Shown: positions 55,894 through 64,000 of the stretch, in pieces
How the letters are laid out: every line of letters begins with the position of its first letter
Numbering within the stretch: position 1 is the stretch's first letter
Origin: Cordia subcordata
Taxonomy: Eukaryota > Streptophyta > Magnoliopsida > Boraginales > Cordiaceae
Direction: 5' to 3'
DNA: 64,000 nt
NCBI GenBank assembly: GCA_028554755.1
Contig: JAPTOF010000015.1
Span: 310,001 to 374,000 of the forward strand
Notes under the pieces: generated by a model
What the model saw: the letters and a program-made list of their open reading frames with translations, nothing else
Databases searched by the model: none
Told to the model about the DNA's origin: nothing
Made by a program: the position numbers and the translations under genes

Positions 55894-56780
55894 TTACATA
55901 ACATCTTCTCTTGTCTCATGTAATTCATATAAACCAAGATTCTTGTCAACTTTACCTCTACTTGGAAAGTCATTCTCTAGGAACGCAACGTCTCGTGATT
56001 CAATTTCAATAAGACCTCCATCATTATGTTCGCCAATGAACACATATCCTTTAGACTGTTCAGGATATCTAATAAAGATACACTTTTTGCCTCTAGGTCC
56101 TAATTTCCCGTACTTGTGAGACGGATCATGAATGTTGGCTGCTGAACCCCAAGGTCTCAAGTATGATAGATTAGGTTTTCTACCTGTCCATAATTCATAG
56201 GAAGTTGATGGAAGTGATTTAATGGGTACTCGGTTAAGTATATAGGTTGTAGTCAATAAAGCATCTCCCTAATAAGATATTGGGAGATTGGCTTGGGCCA
56301 TCATAGACCTAACCATCTCTAGGAGTGTCCTATTCCTCCTTTCAACCACTCCATTTTATTGTGGTGTTCTAAGAATAGTAAGTTGCCTTATTAGTCCTCT
56401 TTCATCACAAAGTTCTTTGAACTGATCAGATAGATAGTCATGCTCTCAGTCTGTTCTTAAGGTTTTAACTTTTCTTTCTAACTAATTCTCCACTTCATTT
56501 ATGTATTTTATGAAGCATTTCAATGCTTCTGACTTGTGAAAGATCAGAAAGACGTAACTAAACCACATGAAGTCATCTATAAAGGTGATGAAATAACATT
56601 CTCCACATCTTGTTTGAACATTCATTGGACCACAAACATCTGAATGAATTAATTGCAGTAGATATTCAACTCTCTTAGCTTTACCAAATGGTTTTCTTGT
56701 TGCTTTCTCAACTAGGCAATTTTCATAAGTTGGCAAGTTAACCTTCGTGAGTGAACCTAGAAGGTTTTTCCTTTGTCAAA
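55894..56780 (-). pseudogene. Copia integrase
   Basis: 56482-56736 includes VEYLLQLIHSDVCGPMNVQT (first Asp) and ECYFITFIDDFMWFSYVFLI (second motif). The stretch 56265-56480 holds degraded core sequence with the NGVVERRNRTLLEMVR-type helix recognisable around 56320. 55894-56256 gives TYILNRVPIKSLPSTSYELW, KPNLSYLRPWGSAANIHDP and KKCIFIRYPEQSKGYVFIGE, the C-terminal part. Frames change at least twice. Confidence 0.88.
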
Positions 56781-56799
56781 CGATTCATTCAGTCTTGAC

Positions 56800-57400
56800 C
56801 AATATGACCTAACCTAGTATGCACACAGTTTCTTCCAAATCTAAAGAACTAGAAGAAACATTCATAGGAAAAGCAACTAGTATTATAATAACTATAATAA
56901 AGTTATCATCATCCAACATCGTAAAACCTTTAGAAATAAAACCAAAACCATAATAAGTAGTGTTGTGATAAATATTTACTTGTTTATCATGGAAATGCAT
57001 ACTAAAACTTAAATTTAAAAGAACATTGACTGAGACCAAGTTCTGCTGAATATCTGGTGCAAACAAAACATCATGGAGGTATAAAGTTTGACCTCTCTGC
57101 AAGCTCAACTTGCATGTGCCAATTCCTTTGACTCCAACTTTATTATTGTCACCTATATATATCCATCTAGTTCCGACTAGATATTTGACAGTACTCTACA
57201 TAGGCCCCTCGGTGTCTAGCTATATGGTCTGTTGCTCCTAAATCCACAGTCCATAAAGGAGAAGAATCAGTTAGCAACATAGTGCTAGCTAGACATACAA
57301 AATCACAAGAAAAAGATTTTACTACCTTCTTGGGCTAACTACACTCGCGAGCAAAGTGACCTAGCTTGTCACAATTGTAGCATTTCATCTTACTTTTATC
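56800..57400 (-). pseudogene. Copia zinc knuckle and protease
   Basis: The knuckle is KCYNCDKLGHFARECS at about 57344-57390 (CX2CX4HX4C). The protease active site reads WTVDLGATDHIARHR at about 57215-57260, with Leu in place of the usual Ser of DSGAT. 56809-57108 follows with LSLQRGQTLYLHDVLFAPDI and QQNLVSVNVLL. One stop (after QISSRN) and one near 57370 interrupt the region. Confidence 0.87.
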
Positions 57401-57529
57401 TTTTTTCTTCTAAGCACATTTGTGTATGTTGTTGTGCTTTTTTTGTTCTTCTTAGGGTCAACTTATTTCCCCTTACCCTTTCCCTTCCAATTCTTCTAGT
57501 TCCTCTTGCGTTTGTTACCTATGCCATTT

Positions 57530-58165
57530 TTGGAGCTTGACTTAGCAACACAAGCCTAACTCGGAGGATCCACTGCCTCTAAACGCTCATCTTCCAGTGC
57601 CACACGACGAGCAACATCATCAAAAGTCTTGATGCCATCATTATGTGTCAGATTAACTTTCAAATGTTCCCAACTGTTTGGAAGAGATCGGATCAGGGCT
57701 TGAACCTATTGTTCATCTGTGAGGACATGACCAGTAGTCTTGAGCTCCCTAATCGTGTTTGACATCTCTCTCAAATGCTGCTGCATGTTATGATTAGGTT
57801 TCTTCTTGTAAGTGTTAAACTTAATAGTAAGTTCATGCTGCTTTGTCACTGTAGTATCCCCGAACTTCTCATTCAGAGTGTTCTACATAGCAAAAGTGGT
57901 TGGGTATTACTGTCACTATTAGCATTCCTATAGCAGTGGAATCTTTCTTCTTCCATACTTGGTAAGCGTCCATGTTCCTTTAGTGCTAGGTTGTCGCACC
58001 ATACTCAGGCTCAGTCATCACATTGTTAACTGCCTCAAGTGCCTCTTGTTCCTTAAGAACATAGTTTATCTTGAGTTTCCATAGGTTATAGTTATCACCA
58101 TTCAATTTGTCACCTTTATTAAGGTCAGCTATGATAGTTTTTGAAGCCATTTTTCTAACATTTGT
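57530..58165 (-). pseudogene. Copia gag
   Basis: The likely start is the Met at about 58150, opening MASKTIIADLNKGDKLNGDN then YNLWKLKINYVLKEQEALEA, a copia gag N-terminus. The frame 57986-58189 closes after 67 codons. The remainder (to the knuckle) is visible in pieces, for example the LRDMSNTIRELKTTGHVLTD region at about 57715-57770. Confidence 0.82.
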
Positions 58166-58511
58166 AGAGACATCTATTAGTACATGCATATATTCAATGA
58201 TAGGATTGCTATTTAATGCAAATTGAATTGATAAGAATCAAACAAAGAAAGTGAACCAGGAAGGTCACTAAGTTCACAATCATATATCACTTCACTTTGT
58301 TTATAGACTTATCAACATAATTTCATTAATGCAATATGATGTTCTATCTTAACATAGAACTACCACTATCCTATTATTTTCAAATATAATAAAGCTTTAT
58401 GCATAATTAAGTTTAGCATAAATAATTTAATAGCATTATGAAGTCAATGTATAAACTCACATAAGCAATTGACATTCATAGAATATGCACAATCTAAACG
58501 AAAGAAACAAA

Positions 58512-58781
58512 CTATATACATAAACATGTATATCGTTCATCATCATTGTCTCCCATATTGTGGAACTTTAACCTTCTAGGAATAGATTCCTCAAATTTGA
58601 CTTTCTTTAACAGAAAAACAGGGTCATATTTTGGTAAACATGAGGTGATAGAAAGTTTCTTGTCATAACGTAAGTTAGAATTAACCCCCAACCTAGTGGT
58701 TTTGCACACATTTAACCAAGTGTAATACTCTAAAAACACATAGACAAGGGTCTTATCTCTCCTACACATTCCTTTCACCAT
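58512..58781 (-). CDS. Unidentified ORF, possible continuation of 58775-59095
   Basis: Not recognised. The 89-codon frame includes TLVYVFLEYYTWLNVCKTTR, LSITSCLPKYDPVFLLKKVK and FEESIPRRLKFHNMGDNDDE. Its Met overlaps the stop of the preceding frame. No signal peptide, membrane span or known motif is evident. It ends 320 bases upstream of the copia gag frame. Confidence 0.3.
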   Translation of the reverse strand: MVKGMCRRDKTLVYVFLEYYTWLNVCKTTRLGVNSNLRYDKKLSITSCLPKYDPVFLLKKVKFEESIPRRLKFHNMGDNDDERYTCLCI

Positions 58782-59095
58782 ATCCTCAGGTTTTCTTGGT
58801 TCCCAAAAACCTCAAGCATACCAACCAAGTCTCTTGGAAGGGTATTGAGCAATGCAAGATATTTTTCTTCTTCATTCATTATATACCCATTAAAAATGAC
58901 CTCTTGAATATTTTTGTTTACTATCTTAACATGCTCAATTAATATGTGATCGTGTTGCATCCTATATCTTGCTAGTTCGTTTCTCAAATCCCTGAGTCGC
59001 TGTCTCTGGACTTCAATTCTTGGTACATTAGGAGTACGTATGACTCTCAAAGTCTCTGGAATACGTCGATTCCTGTGACTCCTTCTATGCATCAT
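58775..59095 (-). CDS. Unidentified ORF, basic N-terminus and helical middle
   Basis: Not recognised. The 106-codon frame starts MMHRRSHRNRRIPETLRVIR (eight Arg in 20 residues). It goes on with a charged, heptad-like stretch RQRLRDLRNELARYRMQHDH, suggesting an amphipathic helix or short coiled coil, then NGYIMNEEEKYLALLNTLPR and DLVGMLEVFG. It overlaps the next frame (58512-58781) at ATATGGTGA, so the two may be one former protein split by a frameshift. It lies upstream of a copia gag on the same strand. It could be an extra leader ORF, a captured host fragment, or a chance ORF. Confidence 0.35.
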   Translation of the reverse strand: MMHRRSHRNRRIPETLRVIRTPNVPRIEVQRQRLRDLRNELARYRMQHDHILIEHVKIVNKNIQEVIFNGYIMNEEEKYLALLNTLPRDLVGMLEVFGNQENLRIW

Positions 59096-59439
59096 ACCAA
59101 GTACTCTTCATCTTCTCCAGATATTTTATTTCCCTTCAACACAAATTAAGAGAAAAGAGAAAATAAATTTCCAAGAACTAGGAAAATGAACTAACTAATA
59201 TATACATATACATACATATATATATATATATCTGTGTGTGTGTGTATCACAAAAAAAAAAAATTTGTAAAGAACATTGAAATAAAACAAAATTAGTTTAT
59301 AACTCAGTGATATTTAAAGCATAGTTATTTTGTAAGTCCAAGTGCAAAATTTTAGGAAATGTATATAATTTCCATTTCAGTCAATGTGAAATATATATTA
59401 AGTAAATATTCAAGAAGTTCACAAAGCAACTCGTAGATC

Positions 59440-59770
59440 AGTAGAAAAGTCCTTGTTAAACATGCATAGAGGTCACTGGTTTAAGTCTTGGCAATGCATG
59501 AATTCTAATTTTTTTTTTAAAAAAAAATCAATGACAAAAACAACAGAAAAAATAAAACTACCCTTCTTAACATTCAAACCATGTACCTACCACACAACAA
59601 GTCCCTTAATCAACCACTAGGCTACAAAAGCTATTAGTTAAGATTTGCATAAAGATATAGAGATCTATTGTATAATGCAAAAACAATTATAACAAAAGAA
59701 AGCCCAAAGATTCAAACCTTGTATCTCTTAGTCAATAGTTCAAGCCTTAACCATTATGCTACAACATGTT
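59440..59770. repeat. Three degraded tRNA-like sequences
   Basis: 59441-59500 (+): TAGATCAGTAGAAAAGTCC, then GGTCACTGGTTTAAGTCTTG. About 59570-59640 (-): TAGCCTAGTGGTTGATTAAG, then ACATGGTTTGAATG. About 59705-59768 (-): TAGCATAATGGTTAAGGCTT, then ACAAGGTTTGAATC. Each has a box A-like start and a box B-like GGTTYRA 35-40 bases later. The acceptor stems do not pair, so they are not functional tRNAs. They could be SINE heads or tRNA pseudogenes. Confidence 0.4.
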
Positions 59771-59934
59771 TTATTATTTGGAAAACACACTATGAATATC
59801 TATAAGGCATATGTGTAGTACGAATTAAACAAAGACACCATAGCACAAACACCAAGTAATGACAACAAGAGAATTAAAAAAAAAAAAAATCTCTCAGCAT
59901 ATTTTATGATATTAGCATGTAAGTATTGAGAAAA

Positions 59935-60516
59935 CTAGTGCTTTCATACCCCGTGTTTTGCACGGGCTTATTTAGGTCTGTTATCTTATTTTGGACGTTA
60001 GTTTCTAATTTTGCCCATGCATGTAATGTGTGATTCAAACAAATGAAAGCTAATAAAAAGTAGAATTGTGAATTAGTATGTAATTAAAAAATCATTGTAT
60101 ATATAAGATAATTATATTAAATGGCAAAAGGTGGTATATATAAGAAAAAACATGGATTTTGCTTGAACGGTTGGGTTTGTTCCATGTTGTTTATTACCAT
60201 AATTGCAATGCCAAGATATGGTGGATAAATGTACTTAGGATATGATGCGCAAATTAATTAAATTAATGAGTTTTTTTGGACTTTATTACTTTAAACTCAT
60301 TAAAAAGAAATGTATAGGTGGTGCATAATATAATTAAATATCTTGTAACTCTATTGCAATGATGAGGTTAGGAGGTGGTACATAAATGTAATAAACACTA
60401 TAATATATAATGTAATAATATTAAAAATAGAATTTATGATGACTTGACAAATAGATGAGTGCTGATATGGCACTCTTCTTTGAGCTCCATTGAGTTTAAC
60501 TTTTATATATACTAGA
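59935..60516 (-). mobile_element. Non-autonomous Helitron
   Basis: On the minus strand the 3' end is a hairpin GCCCGTGCAAAACACGGGG, 12 bases, then CTAG (59935-59938) followed by T, the standard Helitron terminus. The 5' end on the same strand begins TCTAGTATATATAAAAGTT at about 60516. The length is about 580 bp, with no Rep/helicase coding. It would have moved using a partner's protein. Confidence 0.75.
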
Positions 60517-60758
60517 GCACCTTTATCTGTGCTCCGTAGGGATTTATTTTTGATTAAAAATGTTAAATTAAGTTGAATTTATTTACTTTTAATAATATAT
60601 AAAGAATTTAGTCATGAATATTTTGTACTTTGCATGAATTTTTTAAATAATAAATGTTAAATTTACTAAGGTTTAATTTTTCAAATTCCCAAATGAAAAA
60701 TATATTAAGGCTTTTGAGCATTAACTTATTAGTAACTAAATTTTTAAATTAAAACTAA

Positions 60759-60792
<34 letters not shown>

Positions 60793-61285
60793 ATAAATGA
60801 ACCGTTTGAAGTTTACAAATGAATTATATTTTAAGCATTAATTGATTGATTATTTAAATTTTTAATTAATAATTTACTACATCCACAATAATAAAAATAA
60901 ATAATAAATAACAATTTATTATATAAACTAATAAAAAAATATTCATTGCCACATAAGCATTGAAATAGCACTCTTATAATGCTCAAAAAAAAGTATTTTT
61001 TAATCGTAAACATTAAATTTACTTGGATTTCAAAAATAAGAATTAATTTATGGAAAATTGAATTCTAATGCTAATAATATATATACGTAATAGATAAAAA
61101 ATAATTTTTTTAGAATTTACAATTGAATTTTATCTTAAGCATAATTGATTGATCATTTAATATTTCAATTAAAGCTAATAATGTATATTCATAAAGATAA
61201 GAAATAATAAAAAGTAAAATAATAAATAATAAAATAGCCATGCCATGTAAGCGCTAACATGGCATTCTCACAATGCTAAAAAAGG

Positions 61286-61327
<42 letters not shown>

Positions 61328-61330
61328 TAG
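60497..61330 (-). repeat. Tandem array of Helitron-like 5' termini and ~330-bp units
   Basis: The terminal block seen at 60440-60516 (GCTGATATGGCACTCTTCTT) recurs in variant form at about 60945-60990 (ATTGAAATAGCACTCTTATA) and 61245-61290 (GCTAACATGGCATTCTCACA), each followed by AT-rich sequence. A second hairpin GAGCACCTTTATCTGTGCTC with adjacent CTAG lies at 60511-60535. This suggests one Helitron joined to the next. Between them AT-rich units repeat ATTGATTGATNATTTAA. (AT)n runs lie at 60763-60789 and 61294-61324. Confidence 0.6.
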
Positions 61331-61554
61331 ATAGATTAAACTGACTACAGTGAGCCATATATAACCCATGTACCCAATAACATGCTTCAATAAAATCATA
61401 TTCATATTACTGATACATTAAAGGTTATGGGGTTTTTAAAAATTTTGATGACATGTTTAGCAAATTTATCCATCTAAACCAAAAATACTCAATAAGGAAA
61501 CATGCTAAAAAAATTTTAAATTCATAAATTTCACTCGTAAAAGAAATCAACACA

Positions 61555-61580
61555 ACCTGCCTTTGATACCAATTGAAAAA
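61555..61580 (-). other. Orphan primer-binding site (Met-tRNA type)
   Basis: The minus strand reads TCAATTGGTATCAAAGGCAGG, a good match to the primer site of many plant copia elements. A 5' LTR should begin immediately to its right. The 300 bp there have no second copy in the window, so the LTR limits cannot be set. It fits the truncated copia at 55138-58190. Confidence 0.55.
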
Positions 61581-61889
61581 CAAAAATAGATGAAAAATAC
61601 ACTAACCTCTTGTAGCATGCTTTTCCTCGAACAGTATTGCTAACGATCGTTGATCACCTTACGAGAAGATGATGGGTGTTTCCACAACATTAAATGCCCT
61701 TGGTTCTACGTTTTAGAGAAGAGAATTTTTTTTTTTTTTTTAGTTCTGAGAGAGTTTTCAGAAGAAGGCAGAGACAGAAGTGAAGTTAATGAATTGCTAA
61801 GCGTATTCTTTTTTTATGCGTACAGTTTTTTTATTTCTAATTAACTGCTATTAAGCAGTTTAACCTTATCAAAATAACTACTAGACATA
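61581..61889. other. Possible 5' LTR of the truncated copia
   Basis: Inferred only from its position next to the primer site. It contains a T-rich run (61727-61742) and no gene signature. The short frame 61650-61844 (+) has no domain. Confidence 0.3.
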
Positions 61890-63335
61890 GTTTCTTCAGA
61901 AACCACCTCTTACTTTATCCATATGATATTCGGGTCCCATTTTCTTTCATAAACTATTTTGATCACCGTGTAAAATGCATTCTTCACATGAAGTTGTCAT
62001 AAAGCCCACTTGTTTTTAGAGTTAAAACCAAAATCAATCTAATAGTCCTAGGATGAACTACTGGACTAGTGGTATCCCCAAAATCTCTTTCGGGCTGCTA
62101 ATTGTAGCCTTTTGCAACTAACAAGCTTTATAACGCTCTAAAGATCCACCTGCTTTTTGCTTAATTTGATACACCCATCAACAACCGATAATATTCATGT
62201 CAGGAGATGGGGTACGAGGGTCTAAGTTTTGTTCTTAAGAAGAGCAGTAAATTCCTCCAACACAGCCTGTCGCCAATTTGGATCTTTAGCGACTTTTGTG
62301 TAACATGTAGGTTCAGTGGGTAAGGTCTCAAGCAAGGTGAGAAGGGCTTGGGGAATTGGATGTCGAGTAGATAGGAGTGCTTTAGGTTTTCACGTTCCGT
62401 CCATGTTCCTTGTTACCATGGATTATGTATGCACAAGATTATGTTGAAGCGTTGTTTGGGTTATGATATTTTCCTGGTTAGTAGGAGTGACGGATGGATG
62501 GCCAGGAGGTAGGGAATTAGTGAAATTATCGTGAGACAGCTCACCAAGTGATGGCTTAAGATTAATGTCTGTGTGAGTACGCTAGTAGGAGTCGTTGGAG
62601 TCATCCTCATTGTAATGTTGGGAAATGGTGCATGGGTGTAAATATTGATCAGTTTGTGTGGTGTGAAGACATTGGTGTGCTATTAAACTTTGGAGTAGCA
62701 TTTATAAGTGTGGGGTGTTGGGAATGTTGGGAGTGGGATGGTGATGACAATTGGTGTTATGACTGAGGTGTTGAGTCATGCAAAGAAAAGGATGAAATAG
62801 TGGTACCTTGGTGAAGTAATTTTGCTAGAAAGGGCAGCGGACAAAAAAATGAGCGTGGTGTGGTAGGCTGGGATGATCCAAATTGAACGCCAGGGAATGG
62901 AACAAATTTATTCTCATGAAAAGACACATGCCACGAGATCTGCACTTTGGCAGTAGTAGGATTGAGGCACTTGTACCCTTTATGCTCCTTACTATAACCA
63001 ATAAATATGCATTGGCAACTTTTGTAAGCGGGGTTAAGCACGGGTAACAAATGGACCCAAAACCCCTTAAATTACTATAATCAAGAGCTCGGCCATAAAA
63101 TAACTCATAAAGAGATTTGAACTTTAGCAACTGACTTGGCATCCTATTAATTAAATATTTTTTGTGGAAAAAAATGGACCTAAAAAAAGCCAGGAAAACT
63201 ACTATGTGCAAGTAATGTCAACCCAGTTTCAACGTGTTTGTGTTTTCTTTCTGCCACTCCATTTTGTCTTGGAGTGCCAGGACACCAGAGTTGATGAATA
63301 ATGCCATATTGTTCAAATAAAGCTTTAAGAGCATG
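61890..63335 (-). mobile_element. Ty1-copia fragment (integrase to early RT), no LTRs
   Basis: Reading minus-strand from the right: ALKALFEQYGIIHQLWCPGT and PRQNGVAERKHKHVE (integrase Glu helix, 63230-63330), then YLINRMPSQLLKFKSLYELF and YGRALDYSNLRGFGS (62825-63211). A frameshift near 63030 follows, then IFIGYSKEHKGYKCLNPTT and VSFHENKFVPFPG (62757-63050). The linker and RT start come next: VTRNMDGT, ALLSTRHPIPQALLTLLETL, DPNWRQAVLEEFTALLKN, SPDMNIIGC and QIKQKAGGSLERYKAC (62150-62420). It fades at about 61890. The right end is cut by the CACTA element. Confidence 0.88.
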
Positions 63336-64000
63336 TACTACAAGAAAACATGGAATAGGTGGCGGTTTTATGGTGGCAGTTTGAACAAACCGCCGGCTAT
63401 AAATAATATGGACGACGGTTTAGTCTAAGCGCCACTAATGACAGTTATAGACGGCGGTTTCCTTGCGAACCACCACTAATTGTCTTGCATTTTTTTTCAA
63501 AATAGTAAAAATGTGTTTTTATTACATTTTATTTTTTTTACACTTTATTAAAATGCTATAGGCGGAAAACCGCCGCTAATTGTTCCGCATTTTATTTTTT
63601 TCGAATAAGTAAAAATGTGTATCTATTACATTATATTTCTATTACACTTTATTAAAAAGCTATAGGCGGTGGCTTTCTTCAAAACCGCCACTAATTGTCC
63701 CGCATTTTTTTTTCAAATATTTAAAAATGAGTTTATATTACATTTTATTTTTTTCGAAATATTAAAAAGTGATAGGCGGCGTTTTTCCATAATAGGCGGC
63801 AATTTTTTCAATAGATAAATATATTTTTATTTGAGATAGTTAACAAATGACTACTTAGCTTGTTTGGTAGGTACAATGGTCATAGGGTGCTACAGTAACA
63901 AATAGTCGAAATTCGAATCTTGCAAGAAGCAAGATGATGTTGTTTTTTTCTTTTGTGTTGCTCATAGGCGGCGGTTTTGGGAACCACCGCGTATAACCAA
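63336..64000 (+). mobile_element. CACTA-type transposon end with GGCGG subterminal repeats
   Basis: TACTACAAGAAAACATGGAA at 63336 is a one-base variant of the CACTACAAGAAAA terminus. It is followed by GGTGGCGGTTTT and many direct and inverted GGCGGTTTT / AAACCGCC words. Units of about 110 bp (starting near 63443, 63551, 63660 and 63770) share CTATAGGCGG, CCGCCACTAATTGTCCCGCA, then a T-rich spacer. At 63870-63945 a tRNA-like stretch is embedded. The element continues beyond the window, and the transposase is not in view. Confidence 0.82.

Larger units (their letters stand above)
55138..58190 (-). mobile_element. Truncated Ty1-copia fused to the lectin kinase 5' end
   Basis: Minus-strand gag (57530-58160), zinc knuckle, protease, integrase and the first half of RT are present in order. 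RT stops matching right at about 55138, where lectin kinase 5' sequence begins, so RT palm, RNase H and the 3' LTR are gone. No LTR was found on either side, although a Met-tRNA-type primer site at about 61557-61575 may be its own (see separate entry). It sits where the lectin kinase promoter should be. Confidence 0.87.
58191..59934 (-). other. Presumed leader of the truncated copia, with ORF pair and repeats
   Basis: No gag or pol here. It contains the ORF pair at 58512-59095, an (AT)n/(GT)n tract at 59201-59247, and three tRNA-like stretches between 59440 and 59770. Assigning it to the copia leader is inference from a primer-binding site further right. Confidence 0.5.

Noticed and set aside
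59700..59770. Functional tRNA gene
   Set aside because: Box A and box B words are present, but the acceptor and anticodon stems do not pair.
63440..63830. CRISPR-like array in the GGCGG tract
   Set aside because: Units are about 110 bp with similar, not unique, spacers, and they sit next to a CACTA terminus.

Overview
The window is plant nuclear DNA, most likely from a eudicot. The signs are decayed receptor-like kinase exons bounded by GT/AG introns, LTR retrotransposons primed by initiator-Met tRNA, a Reina-type chromovirus, Helitron and CACTA ends, hAT-like and MULE-like MITEs, and high AT content. No intact host gene, rRNA, functional tRNA or CRISPR array is visible. Almost every long ORF is a transposon relic with stops or frameshifts.

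Layout. 1-6100: a TTCGAA-rich repeat, a 5'-truncated LINE (about 340-2648, +), anonymous DNA, and a CACTA-like terminal array (4110-5529) that abuts a decayed PIF/Harbinger transposase (5530-6100, +). 6105-11708: a complete Ty1-copia element (-). 11812-14458: a gag/protease-only copia derivative with a perfect target-site duplication (TSD). 14640-32800: block A, an S-domain-type receptor kinase pseudogene (-). It was broken up by a MULE-like element (16644-17544), a copia (18320-22979), a hAT-like MITE (24407-24735) and a second such MITE that itself carries a copia (25344-32768). 33605-34145: a TRIM. 34146-53730: block B, a second copy of the same kinase locus in the same orientation. Its own insertions are a foldback (34985-35243), a truncated copia (37247 to about 45600) holding a nested non-coding LTR element (38331-41014), a long-TIR MITE (47058-47824) and a chromovirus (48212-53450). 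53794-55085: a different lectin receptor kinase pseudogene (LecRK type). It is fused at its 5' side to a truncated copia (55138-58190), whose leader region contains an unexplained ORF pair, tRNA-like sequences and a Helitron cluster (59935-61330). 61890-63335: another copia fragment, cut by a CACTA end (63336 onwards).

The main structural result is that blocks A and B are direct duplicates. Each supplies the pre-insertion (empty) site for insertions in the other, so nesting and relative ages can be read from this window alone. Both copies carry the same change of the kinase DFG aspartate to tyrosine, so the kinase was probably already catalytically dead when the locus duplicated. I found no convincing unknown enzymatic system. 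The less ordinary items are the gag-only element, the LTR element without coding capacity, the W-box-rich copia leaders, the Helitron tandem array, a 300-bp in-frame deletion between short repeats, and the ORF pair at 58512-59095.
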